Part shown: one piece after another, positions 50,091-60,616 of the stretch | Layout of the letters: every line of letters starts with the position of its first letter | Position numbering within the stretch: position 1 is the first letter of the stretch | From: Heterocephalus glaber | Taxonomy: Eukaryota > Chordata > Mammalia > Rodentia > Bathyergidae | Assembly: GCF_000247695.1 (NCBI RefSeq) | Contig: NW_004624778.1 | Span: 8,745,157 to 8,809,156 of the forward strand | Reading direction: 5' to 3' | Length of the DNA stretch: 64,000 nucleotides | Position numbers and translations under genes: made by a program | The notes under the pieces: model-generated | Database searches by the model: none | What the model saw: the letters and a program-made list of their open reading frames with translations, nothing else | What the model was told of the DNA's origin: nothing

Positions 50091-50704
50091 CCAGCTCCTC
50101 CCTGAAGAAGCGATTCAAGCGGCGGGAGATCGAAGCCATCCAGTGCGAAGTGCGGAAGATGTGCAACTACACCAAGATCCTGTCCACCAAGAAGAACCTG
50201 GACCATGTGAACAAGATCCTGAAGGCCAAGCGGCTGCAGAGACAATCAAAGACAGGCAACAACTTCGTCAAGAAGAGGCGAGGGCGGCCCCGCAAGCAGC
50301 CCACCCAGTTCGATGAGGACTCCAGAGACCAGATGCCCGTGCTGGAAAAATGCATCGACCTTCCCACCAAGAGGGGCCAGAAACCCAGCCTGAGCCCGCT
50401 GGTGCTGGAGCCCGCCGCCGGTCAGGACGCCGTCATGGCGACCATCGAGGCGGTCATCCACATGGCCCGCGAGGCGCCGCCCCTGCCCCCGCCCCCGCCG
50501 CCGCTGCCACCGCCCCCGCCGCCGCCACCGCCCCCGCCCCCCGCGCTGCCCAAGATCCCCCGGGGCGGGAAGAGGAAGCTCGCGCCGCCGCCCGCCGGGC
50601 AGCACGCGCAACCGTCCCCGCAGCCGCCCTTTCCCCAGGAGGAGGAGGTGAAGGCCAAAAGGTCGAGGAAGTCACGAGGGAGCGAGAGCGATGTCCTCCC
50701 CTAA
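50091..50704 (+). CDS. SETBP1: SETBP1 exon 6, C-terminal coding part
   Basis: Terminal coding segment. Acceptor AG is at 50089-50090, CC completes a split Ala codon, 203 codons run from 50093, and TAA is at 50702-50704. In order: a basic patch KKRFKRRE (50105-50128); the conserved [18 protein letters not shown] stretch; the third AT-hook [11 protein letters not shown] (50270-50302) with the GRP core that sits in the minor groove of AT-rich DNA; a [12 protein letters not shown] segment; a proline tract (50477-50551); a basic GGKRK; and the acidic-basic tail ending SESDVLP. From the AT-hook to the stop is 144 residues, close to human, where the third hook is placed near 1451-1463 of 1,596. SETBP1 is nuclear, binds SET and contacts chromatin. 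The tail after the prolines is unusually rich in GCG/CCG codons. Open frames in other phases here reflect GC-rich, stop-poor sequence. Confidence 0.97.
50270..50302 (+). other. SETBP1: AT-hook motif 3 of SETBP1
   Basis: Encodes [11 protein letters not shown], a textbook AT-hook (GRP core flanked by basic residues). In the family this motif binds the minor groove of AT-rich DNA. It is the last of three hooks known in SETBP1; the other two lie in exon 4, outside the window. Confidence 0.95.
50477..50551 (+). repeat. SETBP1: Proline-rich repeat tract in SETBP1 C-terminus
   Basis: Codes for PP-L-P6-L-P12-ALP, built almost only from CCG/CCC codons with two CTG leucines. Human SETBP1 is described as having several [12 protein letters not shown] repeats here. 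In this genome the second half has lost its leucine punctuation and is a pure 12-proline run. The underlying DNA is low-complexity and prone to slippage and sequencing error, so the repeat count should be treated with care. Confidence 0.9.
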
Positions 50705-51898
50705 GGTGGGTCTGGGCGTCCGAACCTGGGGCTGGGGGACTGAGGATTCGGAGGTGCAGAGAGCCGGGGGTGGGGGTGGATCCCCCACTGCGGGGACACC
50801 GAGGCCCTTCTTCCCAGAAGCTGGGCGGGCAGAATCGGGCCGGATGACAGGGTTCAGCCATCGGAGCTCTTGGCATAGCAGAGCCGGGGGAACACCTTCG
50901 AAAGGAGCTCGTCTGCTGCGCAGCAGGCCCCGGCCCGGCGGCACTTCAGCGTGGCTGGACCTTTCGCCGGCAGCCTAAGAACCAACCCGGGGGAGGAGGC
51001 TGGTGCTCCCAGGCGGCCACCTGACCTTCCGCCTCCGAGGTGCGCCCTTCCCGCGCCGTCATCTGCGGGCCAGGAAGATCGAAAGGGAGACGCCCTCAAT
51101 TAGGAAACATTCCAAGGGGAGAAAAGCTGCAAATTTGTCGACTGGCTTTGTTGTAACCCACTTCCACTTAATTGGTTTTGATTTCTTTTGGTTTGCAAGT
51201 TCTAGGCTTTAGTGGGGAGGGGAGCACCACCGTCATCGCAGGTCGTGACCTGAATCTTTCCGTTAAAAATACAGTTTTCCCAGATGGAATCGTGTGATCA
51301 GAAGGTGAAATTCTAGTGATAGGCGACCTTAAACCTGCATTCATATTCTTCTGTATGCCTCTGGCCCCCACACACTGATTTTTAGCATCCTCTGTTCCTG
51401 CTTTTCCTTTGTTCATTGTACTCCCTTACCTTGCTGCCTTCTTTTTCTTGGTACACATCTGAAAATTTGTAAACCTGACCTCTGTAGTGAAGTTCACCCT
51501 TGGTGTACTGTCCCAAGGAACCTGGCTTTGAATCCCAATCGTTGTGAAACAGGTACTCAGTACTGATAGAGCCTTTTAAATAAGTGACTCAGAGCAGCCC
51601 AGGATATGGTGACCCAGGGGTCAACCAGGTTATTTTTATACTTAAAACATAATAGCAGAGGACAGAAAAAACGGTTTTAGTACCCCACAGCAAATGGAAT
51701 AACTGACAAGCCACCAAAAATTAGAACCCCAGACCCACCAGAAAGACAATGTCTAGTAATGCCTTGGTATGTGATTTTTTTTTCATACAGAGAGCTGTCG
51801 TAGGTGTTGAGAAAAGGAAACAAAAAGACAATAGAAGTCCATTGTCTCTTGATAATTATTTCTTAAAAGCAAATGAAAGTAAGTGTTCTTATCTGAAA

Positions 51899-51908
51899 AA
51901 TAAATAAA
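51899..51908 (+). terminator. SETBP1: Overlapping AATAAA pair, proximal poly(A) candidate
   Basis: AATAAATAAA contains two overlapping AATAAA hexamers about 1.2 kb after the stop codon. The downstream GU-rich element is weak. If used it would remove most of the 3' UTR and its regulatory sites. Confidence 0.3.
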
Positions 51909-54900
51909 ATGTTTAAAGGGTATCACCACTCCAATTGTGTCAAGCCACCTTGGACAAAGTATCCATATTGTGGTTGCCTTAATACACTAAAACATTTTTG
52001 TACATAATGTAATTATAAATCTATCAGTCTGCATGGATGCAAACTGTGTGTGACAAATCGTCTTTTAAATGGTCAATTTCAACTGTACATTTTTCATCCA
52101 AGTTGTACTCTAGCCATTGGTTTAGCGTGGACAGATATTCCATCTCTATTATCCATTTCCGCAGCCCAAGTAAAACATGTTAAGAGACTCAGAATGAATA
52201 TGAAGTTATCCCATTGCTGTAGATGTTTTTAAAGTCAGATGTGGAAATTTCAAATTAGTATTTTCAGTTTCCTTCCTCACTCCTCCCCTTACCTTTCCCA
52301 AGACAACAAATACCTGGCATGGTAGATTACAGAAAGACACTGAAAGAGAGAATTAAATTTTCCAATGGGAGTTAGAATATCTGGTTTACCTCCAAATTAA
52401 GTATTTTTGCAGGAAGTTGGGACCAGCTGGAAATTATATTATCACTTCAGAACACAATATTATTTCCTTACAGAGAGATGGATCTTTGTTGGGAACATAA
52501 GAATAAGCGATGGGGTAACTAGGGGAGTAAATTTTAAAAACTCAAGTTAATATGCTCGCCAACATCACTTCTCTGCTGTGGCACCCACAGTTGGTTGAAA
52601 GTACCTACAGAGCTGTTCCGTACAATCACTGTGGACTTCACATCGTTTGCAGCCCACTCGTTCAGTTGCATTTAATCCTGGCAGTATGTAAGTTTAAAAG
52701 ACTGTACTTTAAAGCTTATATCCTAGACACTCAATTTGTGACCTGGGCTGACCTTTGCCATTTCACACAAGTTGAACAGCAAAATCTGACCAGCCCTTTT
52801 CAGTCTGTCATTTCCAAGCCATATCTTAGTAGTTCCAAAGTCACCAGGGAGGAAAGTTTAAATCAGCCCCTTGCACCTCACCGTTGCTGTGAAATAGCAA
52901 CCATTTCCATTCCAATTAAGCCATAAAGAGTTTTCTCTTCCTGTTGGATCTGAAAAATGATTTCCTTCAGTCTTGTAACCTTCTCGCTTCCCATGCTGCA
53001 CTGTCTCCCAAACAAGTCTGTAAGCAGACTAAATCTTGCAGAAGAGAGCCAGCCAGTGCTTAGTAAACTTCCTAAAAGGAAAACTCAAAGTTTAATTAAC
53101 TTTCACTTCTAATAGGTGAGAAATTCCAAATAACTTGGGGTACACTAGAGTTTTCAAACCAATGAAAAATATTCTAGGAAAGATTCAGTGGAGTTGCAAA
53201 TCACACGTGAATTGGGGTCTGTGGTTGGCATGTGAGTTAAATGCACATCTCCACATGCAGACCCTAACAATGGATGGGAGAACTTCAGAGGACCGAAGCT
53301 GAGGCATGCTAATAGCTCCTTAGATGTGGAAGCCAGTCCAGCCACTTTAACACTGCTTCCTCTCTCCATCACCCTCTATTCACTCTGTCACATTTCTTTC
53401 CTTCAGTTTTTCATTAACTTAACCCATCCTTACAACATTCTTTCTGTTCCAAGGGAGGACTCCCTGCCCTTAGCTGGTTCTCTTCAATCCAGGCTCCCCT
53501 TGGGGCCAGTCAGTCTCCCATTTAGTCAGTTGCAGGGCCAAGAAGACAACCCAGCTCTCTTGTACCAGATTGTGGACTTCTTTAGCCATGCAACTCTGCC
53601 TGCTGGGGGAGCGTTTTTATGTTAAGAGTGCATCCTTCAGTATCCATGAGACTCCATATACAACTCCACAAAATATTTTATAGTAAGAGAAACCCCTTGA
53701 TTTTCATTTCTCCCCCTCCTCTCCACCCAGACTACTGTCCTTCACCAAGTAGGTGTGGACTCACTTAGTAAGGAGCCTGATTGAAGATGAGAAAATGATG
53801 AAACCTAGACATAAAAGCCTCCTTAAAGGTGCTGATGGATCTTTAACCTGCTGTACTAAGTGGCTGGGTGACTGCTTGCTTTTCAACTCATCTCAAATGA
53901 GAAGTTTATCTTCCTCAAATAGCCCATCTCTGGCTACAACCCAAGGAAGAAAGGTCAAAGGAAAGGAGAGTATGTAGGGTTGCTTTTTGACTTGGCAGGG
54001 CCAGGACTCAGCAGTCAAGGACAGCCCAGGAAAGGTGACTGAGGCCTGGCAGGAGATTAGTGTGTTAACTTGGCTGCTGTAGATCTAGAGTGGGAGGCCG
54101 TGTCCAATGGCAGACAGAGTTTGTGTTCTGCACATTGCTGGGTCTATAAATACGATAAGCAAGTGGTGACAGAATTATAGTGTAAGGTGATGTATTACAT
54201 GCAAATCATAAAGGGTTTGGTATTAGGACTTAAGTAGAAAATCCCACTCCTAGCTTATTACCCAACAATATTCAGATAATGAGCTTTTGGAGAATATTTT
54301 TTTCCCTATCACTAAGAAGATTTTACCTGGTAACTGTTTAAAGTATATACATATCTTTCCAAAGCCTTTAAATGCCAACTGTAGTGTGGAGAGAGAGAGG
54401 GTGGCAGGAGCCGAAATGCCTCAAAAGCCATTTAAGTGTTACGTTGCAGGATTTTCAGTCCTACTCATTATGTAAAAGTAGATAAATATAGACATTTTTC
54501 TCAACACTACCCTATCGTATCACAATGGTCCAAATGCCAGAGCTTACAGATAATGTCATCACAGTGCCTAGAAACTCAAACTGTAATATATCGTAGCATT
54601 TCCTTGGTGTTTCTTAAGGTTTCTTTCCACAATACAAGGCTCCCTCTGCCTCTTGTTTCTTAGAGAGTTCACCCCTCTGACAGTCTGCCTTCCCTGTGGG
54701 ACTCAGTCATTTGGGGAACAGTCTTAGAAGCACATATCAACCAAGGAAGAAACTTCCTGGATATCTATTGCCCACTTGCCCAGGTATAATAAACACTAAA
54801 GGGGGGAAAACTGACAAGAGCTGCCAACTAGTCAACCTGGAAGGGCAGTTCCACCCTAGGTTGGTGTCTTTCTTTTTCTTCCTTTTTTTAAAAAAATCTA

Positions 54901-54913
54901 TTTCTTAAATAAT

Positions 54914-54919
54914 AATAAA
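54914..54919 (+). terminator. SETBP1: Candidate alternative poly(A) signal AATAAA
   Basis: Canonical AATAAA in the AU-rich distal 3' UTR, followed within 20-30 nt by TGATGTGTTAAATATGT, a GU-containing downstream stretch. It could yield a transcript about 0.5 kb shorter than the distal site. Use is unproven. Confidence 0.4.
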
Positions 54920-55040
54920 TGCACATGATGTGTTAAATATGTACATATATATTTCAAAAGAAAAAATGGGCACAAGATTGTCTTACAAGTCGTGCTGGCT
55001 AATTTTTAGTTTGTATTCATAAGTGGTTTTTAAAAGCCTT

Positions 55041-56110
55041 TTTTAAAGTGTAATTTGCATGTTCTACTTTGATTGTATGTAAACATATTTTAGAACAAAA
55101 AATGTATTTGTATTTTATTGAATATAGAGGCAAGAAAAATTGTACATTGTTTGAAATGTTCTTTTGTAACAGTTTTTATTCATAAAGCATTTTTGTACAT
55201 TTAAAATGAACATGGACTTGCTGTTATTTGAGGCGTAGATACATCTGGCATGCTTTACTGTCATGCTCCTCCATGGTCTTAGATGTTGGGTTTTAAACAT
55301 TTTTTTCTAAAAGAAAGCTCAGTCTTTTTTGCTACCAGATCAGGTTAGCACAGTATAGAGCACTTAACTATTAAAAAAAAGTTAATCCTATTCATATGTT
55401 ATTCATTGTGTGATATTAAAGACATTCAATTCAGTCTAACATGAGTTGTGAATTCTTTTGTTTTATTTTCCATCTGGTTCACATCACTAAGGAGTTTAAT
55501 AGCTTTTGGGGGTCTTTGCTCACACCGACTGGATACAGAATCATTGACAAAATTCTAATCAAACTTCTGTCTTTTGTACAGTGCTGAGAAGTGCATTGTG
55601 GGCAAGATTTAAGTCTGATTTGCTGCGTTGCAGTTCAGAGAATATTGCGTTACCTGGACATCCAGCCAGGGCTAAGTGCAAACAAAGAGTACTGCAGAAT
55701 GTTGGAAGACTCAGTTTATTCTACATTTTTAGAAAATCATTATGCATGGGGATTAAGCTTTCTTCTTAAATATCTCATGATGTCTGATATCTGAAGGATG
55801 TATCCTTGGCTGCACTTCCAGTTTTACTGGAGTGATAGGAAGGATGAGCTATTTAACAAACCATATTGATCACCTAGCCCAGTGCCTATCTGTGAGTCCT
55901 TGCTTCAAAGGACTTCACAAGGCTTACATTTGGGAAATGAACTAGCAGTTCTAAGCAGAGTATGACAGTGATTAGAAAGGTCTCAGAAGAAGGCTGGGCC
56001 CTGTACTTCTTCCTGTCTTTCTCTTCCCACCCTTCCTGTTCCAATTTTTAGTTTTCATTACCCTGTTTTAAAGTGTAGTTTGCATATTCTGCTTTGGTTG
56101 TATGCAGACA
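55041..56110 (+). repeat. Pair of similar 45-bp blocks, 3' UTR and flank
   Basis: Block 1 at 55041-55085 and block 2 at 56066-56110 share TTTTAAAGTGTA, TTTGCAT, TTCT and TTGTATG in the same order. I count six differences in 45 bases, all transitions. Weak similarity continues upstream (AATTTTTAGTTT at about 55002 and 56043). They could be copies of an unrecognised repeat or a local duplication. Confidence 0.7.
55415..55420 (+). terminator. SETBP1: Probable distal poly(A) signal ATTAAA
   Basis: ATTAAA, the commonest variant hexamer, is followed about 20-25 nt later by TCAGTCTAACATG and then a GT/T-rich element (about 55441-55470), the expected layout of a cleavage site near 55438. It gives a 3' UTR length fitting the human gene. 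Confidence 0.65.
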
Positions 56111-58779
56111 AGCATACAAAAGCACTTGTGCATTTATGGTTGGTTTGTTTTGCCTTCTTTCCCTGTTTTCTGATGTGCCTCTTCCAAAAGCCAGCAAGAC
56201 AGATAAGAAACCTTATGAACCCCTCCCCACCCCATCCATCAGTCTGATCCACTGTGACATTTATTTTAACATTCAGTATTTGCAGCACCCACAATAGAGT
56301 AACAGAAGTGAGGAGGAATCAGTGGAAGTCATCAGAAGTACACAATCAGGGCAGCCTTGGTGTGGATAGACCATTGTGTCTAGGTGGTTTCCTAAGACTT
56401 AGAATTTTGTCAGCAACCTCTAACAGGAGAATTTGCTCTCTTTCTCCTCTCCTTTGCCAACTTTCTTGCACCAAATCAGGAAAAATTTAAACATTAGATC
56501 GTCTTCTTTCTAACTCTGGCTCTTGAGACGGTTGGTATTTCTGAAATGTGCAATGACTTCCAAAAGTGCTCTTAATCTCTTCTTACCAGCTTCTCACACA
56601 GGGAAGAAGCTGTTGCCTTGAAATGGATTGGCTCAACTCTGGGGTTTGTAATCAAGACTAGAGAGCAGCCGTGTGCCGACAAAGGTTCTCAGGAAAGTCA
56701 CACGTGTCTACACATAAAGCTGATGTGAATCTCAGTCTATAAATAGATGGGTGGAAGGAATATTTAATTCTTAATTCTTATTTTCCTGCAGCTCAATTTC
56801 TTTTTTAATTTTTAAGACTCCATTCCATCAGCCTAGCGGACTCTGAATTCCACAGCCAAGGAATCATTTTTCTAACCCGGAGGAGAAGGAAGTAAGAGTC
56901 CTAAAATGCCTCACTCCAATTTCCTTCTAAATTGTTTCTCTATGCCAAGTTCTATTTCCCTAGTTCCCCTGCATTGGAAACTCAAAAGCCAGAAAGAAGG
57001 TCTTAGATTTTTTCTCTGCTCCTTGTACTGTCAGATACATGCTCTGTGGGGATGAGTACAAACCAGCCTGGCTGCCCATACCGAGGGGAGGCACTAAGGG
57101 AAGAATGGGGATGTTGGAAATCAATTACAGCTTCAAAAATCTTTCAGGCATGAAACAGAGAGAAGAGGACATGGGAGCTCAGGGATCCGTCCAAGGTCTT
57201 TAAAGGCTCCTTAGAGAACAGAAGATAATGAATGGTTGTGAAAGGGATTGGGAGTGGGAACGAATCGTGTGTAAAAGTAGTGTGTACTTTTATTAACATT
57301 ATTGATACTTTCACTTTTGTTGGAAATGCCAGTATGCAGATTTTTAATTGTTATAAATCTGTGGCAATATACTTTGCTGTCATGAAACCTTTTAATTTCC
57401 AGGATGAATTAAAAACTTGTTCCAAAGTGTTATTCACATTCACATATGGCAAAATTGTGAAGTAACAAATGAGAAATGTTAAAAATCTCAACGCAGAGAC
57501 CACACATTCTGTCATTTTATGCCTTAAATTTTAAGACTGAATTCTCTTCTTTTTAGCAGAGAGAACATTGGAGTAAGATCCAAGAGACCTGGGATGGGCT
57601 TTTGGTTGATTAGTAAAGAACTCTGTCCCTGGCAGCAAAATGCCTTTGAGCATCACTTGCCTACTTGATAAAATGATAGGTTAAACTCTACAATATCTGC
57701 AGTGCTCTCTAAGTCTAATAGTCTCTGATCCTGTCATCTTTGTACCTTTCCAAGAAGCCCTACCCTTAATTTTCAACTTTATCCTTCACCATTCTGTGAC
57801 GCTAATGACATTTGGAGTTGCTACCTCAGCAGCCTGTCTTGTCCCAGTAGATAGGGAAGTATGGAAAAAAGTGAAAAAAAAATAGAGGACATATAATCAA
57901 ATCCTCCCCCTTTCATTCCCCTCCTTCCTTCCTTCTTTTGTGCTTTGCATGCCCATTGACAGGTGCCATAGATAAAAGAATGAGCAAGAAAGATAAGGCC
58001 TATTCTCTGCCTGTCCCAAATCCATCCATCTTCAAAGTGTAATTCAAACCTTACCTCTTCCAGAAGACTCATGACCACAAATAAGCAACTTTTCTACCAC
58101 TCATTTACTAATTGGCCTTAATATTTCCACAGGTGACCGGTAGAATCATCAGTCAAAGCTGTGAGGTAAATTTGCACCAGTTGTTTCCTGAAAAGGGAGA
58201 CCTGGCTGAAAAAGAAAGTGGAGATCCCAAGTTGTCTCCCCTTGGTGTAGTATCTGCCCAAAGTGGATGTCTTTTTCTTATTCTTCCAAAAGTATTCTTG
58301 TAAGACTATAGCATTAAGAAAGAATCAACATATTCTGTATATCCCTGAAAATTACAGTCAGATCCTAGCAAAATTACCTCTACATCTTTTTTCACAGTCA
58401 AGCCATCTAGGTGGTTCTTGTCTGAGACCTCTTAATGCCAGCTGTAAGCCCAAGACACTATCCTTCATTTTAGTTAGCAGCGTTCCATACTCCAAACGAT
58501 CCCTGAATCTGTTCCCAAGCTAAACAATCATCCCAGCTCTTGGCCAGGAGAGGTGGGAAGAAAACCACAAAAGAGACAACAGCTAGGCCCAGCAGCAAAT
58601 CCTTGCCCATACCATTCACTGAGCTAGTTGACGTTTGGTATCTCAGAATATCTTCAGTTTTCCAGAAACTTTAGAGACTTCTGTAGATTCATAGAAGGTT
58701 GCCAAGGAATAGGCAAGGAAGTCCTGTCCAGCCCTCTCCCAACTACCCGCTTCTTCTGCCAGCGTCCCACAAAAACCAC
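55439..58779. other. Flank downstream of SETBP1
   Basis: No gene recognised on either strand. Contains the second 45-bp block (56066-56110) and a probable MIR at 57560-57730. Confidence 0.6.
57560..57730 (+). mobile_element. MIR SINE, plus strand
   Basis: GAGTAAGATCCAAGAGACCTG, ACTTGCCTACTTGATAAAATG and TGCAGTGCTCTCTAAGTC suggest a diverged MIR. Confidence 0.5.
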
Positions 58780-60587
58780 AGCACAGTGTCTACACTGAAA
58801 TTGACATTGGTGCAATCCATAGAGCTTATTCAGATTCTCCAAGTTGTGTGTGTGTCACTCACTTATGTGGGTGACTGTGGTGGTGTATGTATAGATGTAT
58901 GCAGTTCTGTCACATGTATGGCCTTGTGTAACTGCAACCACAATCCAGATACTCAATTATACCGTCACCACAAAGATGTCCTTATGCTAACTAACCACTC
59001 TGTTCCCTCTCACCCCCGACAGCCACTAATATGTTCTCTTCCTCTGCAATCTTGCTATTTCAAGAATGTTACACAAATGGAATTATAAAATTGTATCTTA
59101 TTAAAAATAAAGTCAAGTTTTAGACTGAGTGAAAGCTATGAAAATAGTAAAGTATGAACCATGCATCTAGTCTCCCTCGTTATGTTCTTATCATTTGTTA
59201 CAAGTAATAAAGCAGTATCTTTACATGATTAGTAACTAAGGTCTACATTTTACTCAGATGCCCATAGCTTCCAGCTAATGTCCTTTTTCTTTTCCAGGAT
59301 CCCACTCAGGAAACCACATTATATTTCCTCCTCGTGTTTCCTTAGACTTCTCTTGGCTATGATAGTTTTTCAAACTTTTACTGTTTGTGATGACCTTGAC
59401 AGTTTTGAAGACCACTGGTCAAGTACTTTGTACAGTGTCCTTAAGTAGGATTTTTCTGATGTTTTTCTCATGATTACATATGAGTGTATGTTTGGGGGAC
59501 ACCAAAAGGCCAACAGAGGTGGAATACCTCCTGTCAAGTGTACATATTATCAATGTGATGTATAATTCTTAATGTTGACAACACTTTTACTCTTTCCTCC
59601 ATCTGTCTGTTTTAGAGGAAAAGTCACTACCCAGAGTGTACACTTAAGAAGTGTGAAGCTATGTTCTACTTCATTGATTGTTAAGTTTCTACATACATTA
59701 TTTGGAATCTTTATGCACAGGAGATTTGTCTTTACCTAACACTTTTGATTTTAAGTAATTTTAAACTTATAAAAAAGTTGAAGAAAAACAGCAGCAAGTT
59801 CTATGTAATGACTTCACCCAGCTTCCTGTAATACTAACATAGTCCATAACCGTAGCACAATCATTAAATATAAGAAATTTATTTGGTAAAATACCTAACT
59901 ACAATTTAGATTTCACCACTTTTTACAGTAGTCATTTTTAAAATATATTCTTTTAAAATTATAACTAGTAAAATACACAGAGCATTAAATTTATCATCTT
60001 AACCATTTTAAGTATACAGATTAGTAATGTTAAGTATATTTACATTGTTGTGCAACTAATTCCCAAGAGTTCATCTTGCAAAACTGAAGCTCTATGCCCA
60101 TTAAACTCCCCACACCTCACCCAACCCCCTAACAACCACCACTGTACTTTCTGTCTACAAATTTGACCACTTGAGATCTCGCATAAGTGGAATCTTATCT
60201 TGTTTTTCAGCATGTTTGTCTTTTGTCCTCTATTTATTGCCAAGTAGTAGTTCATGACATAGATGTATCAGTATTTGTTCAGCTACTCACCCATCGATGG
60301 ACTTTTGAAATTTGAAGTATAGATACTACTGCTATAAACATTCATATAAAAGTGCTTATGTGAAAATGAATTTTAATTTCTCTGGAAAAATTGCCACAGA
60401 CTGTGTTTGCTGGGTTGTATTGTATATGCATTTTTAGTTTTGAGTGGAGCTATCAAACAATTTTTCAGCGTATTCATCCCGTTTTACATCCCCACCAACA
60501 AGGTAGGACTGGCCCAGTCTCTGTATCCTCACCAGTGGTTAATGTTATCACTATTTTTCCTTATAGTCATTCTGATAGATATCTAGT
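58780..60587 (-). mobile_element. L1M-type 3'-region fragments, minus strand
   Basis: Several blocks match antisense old L1 3' sequence: TTCAAGAATGTTACACAAATGG (59060-59081), the TTTATCATCTTAACCATTTT block (about 59990-60010), ACATTGTTGTGCAACTAATT (about 60042), CACTTGAGATCTCGCATAAG, ACCCATCGATGGACTTTTG, and CATCCCCACCAACAAGG near 60490. Probably more than one insertion. No intact reading frame. Confidence 0.65.
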
Positions 60588-60616
60588 TGTCTTAGTCTGT
60601 TTGGGCTGCAATAGGT
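60588..60616 (-). mobile_element. MaLR LTR end fragment, minus strand
   Basis: TGTCTTAGTCTGTTTGGGCTG followed by CAATAGG is the terminal piece of an antisense MLT1-type LTR. Only about 29 bp remain before AGATA-rich sequence. Confidence 0.5.

Larger units (their letters stand above)
50270..51090. promoter_or_regulatory. CpG-rich island over terminal exon
   Basis: The sequence switches from AT-rich intron to GC-rich DNA with many CpGs, through exon 6 and the first 380 nt of 3' UTR (for example the GCC/GCG/CCG runs at 50400-50600 and the GCGCAGCAGG to CCCGCGCCGTC stretch at 50917-51060). It is an intragenic island. It may simply follow proline/alanine codons, but it continues past the stop codon. 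No TATA box or start site is evident. Confidence 0.6.
50705..55438 (+). other. SETBP1: SETBP1 3' UTR
   Basis: From the base after TAA to the inferred cleavage point downstream of ATTAAA at 55415-55420, about 4.7 kb. The first 380 nt are GC- and CpG-rich; the rest is AT-rich. The last 550 nt are especially AU-rich, with a Pumilio-type site TGTACATA at 54940-54947. There is no clear SINE insertion, which is typical of constrained 3' UTRs. The human SETBP1 3' UTR is also several kb long from memory. The 3' end is inferred, not shown by transcripts. Confidence 0.75.

Noticed and set aside
50350..50847. 165-codon + strand open frame overlapping SETBP1 exon 6 in another phase
   Set aside because: GC-rich, stop-poor sequence gives long shadows in other frames. 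It is low-complexity (Ala/Arg/Pro), and the SETBP1 frame has clear family identity.
50246..50944. Several minus-strand open frames (67-140 codons) across exon 6 and early 3' UTR
   Set aside because: Antisense of CCG/GCG repeats yields Gly/Arg-rich artefacts. No start context or family match.
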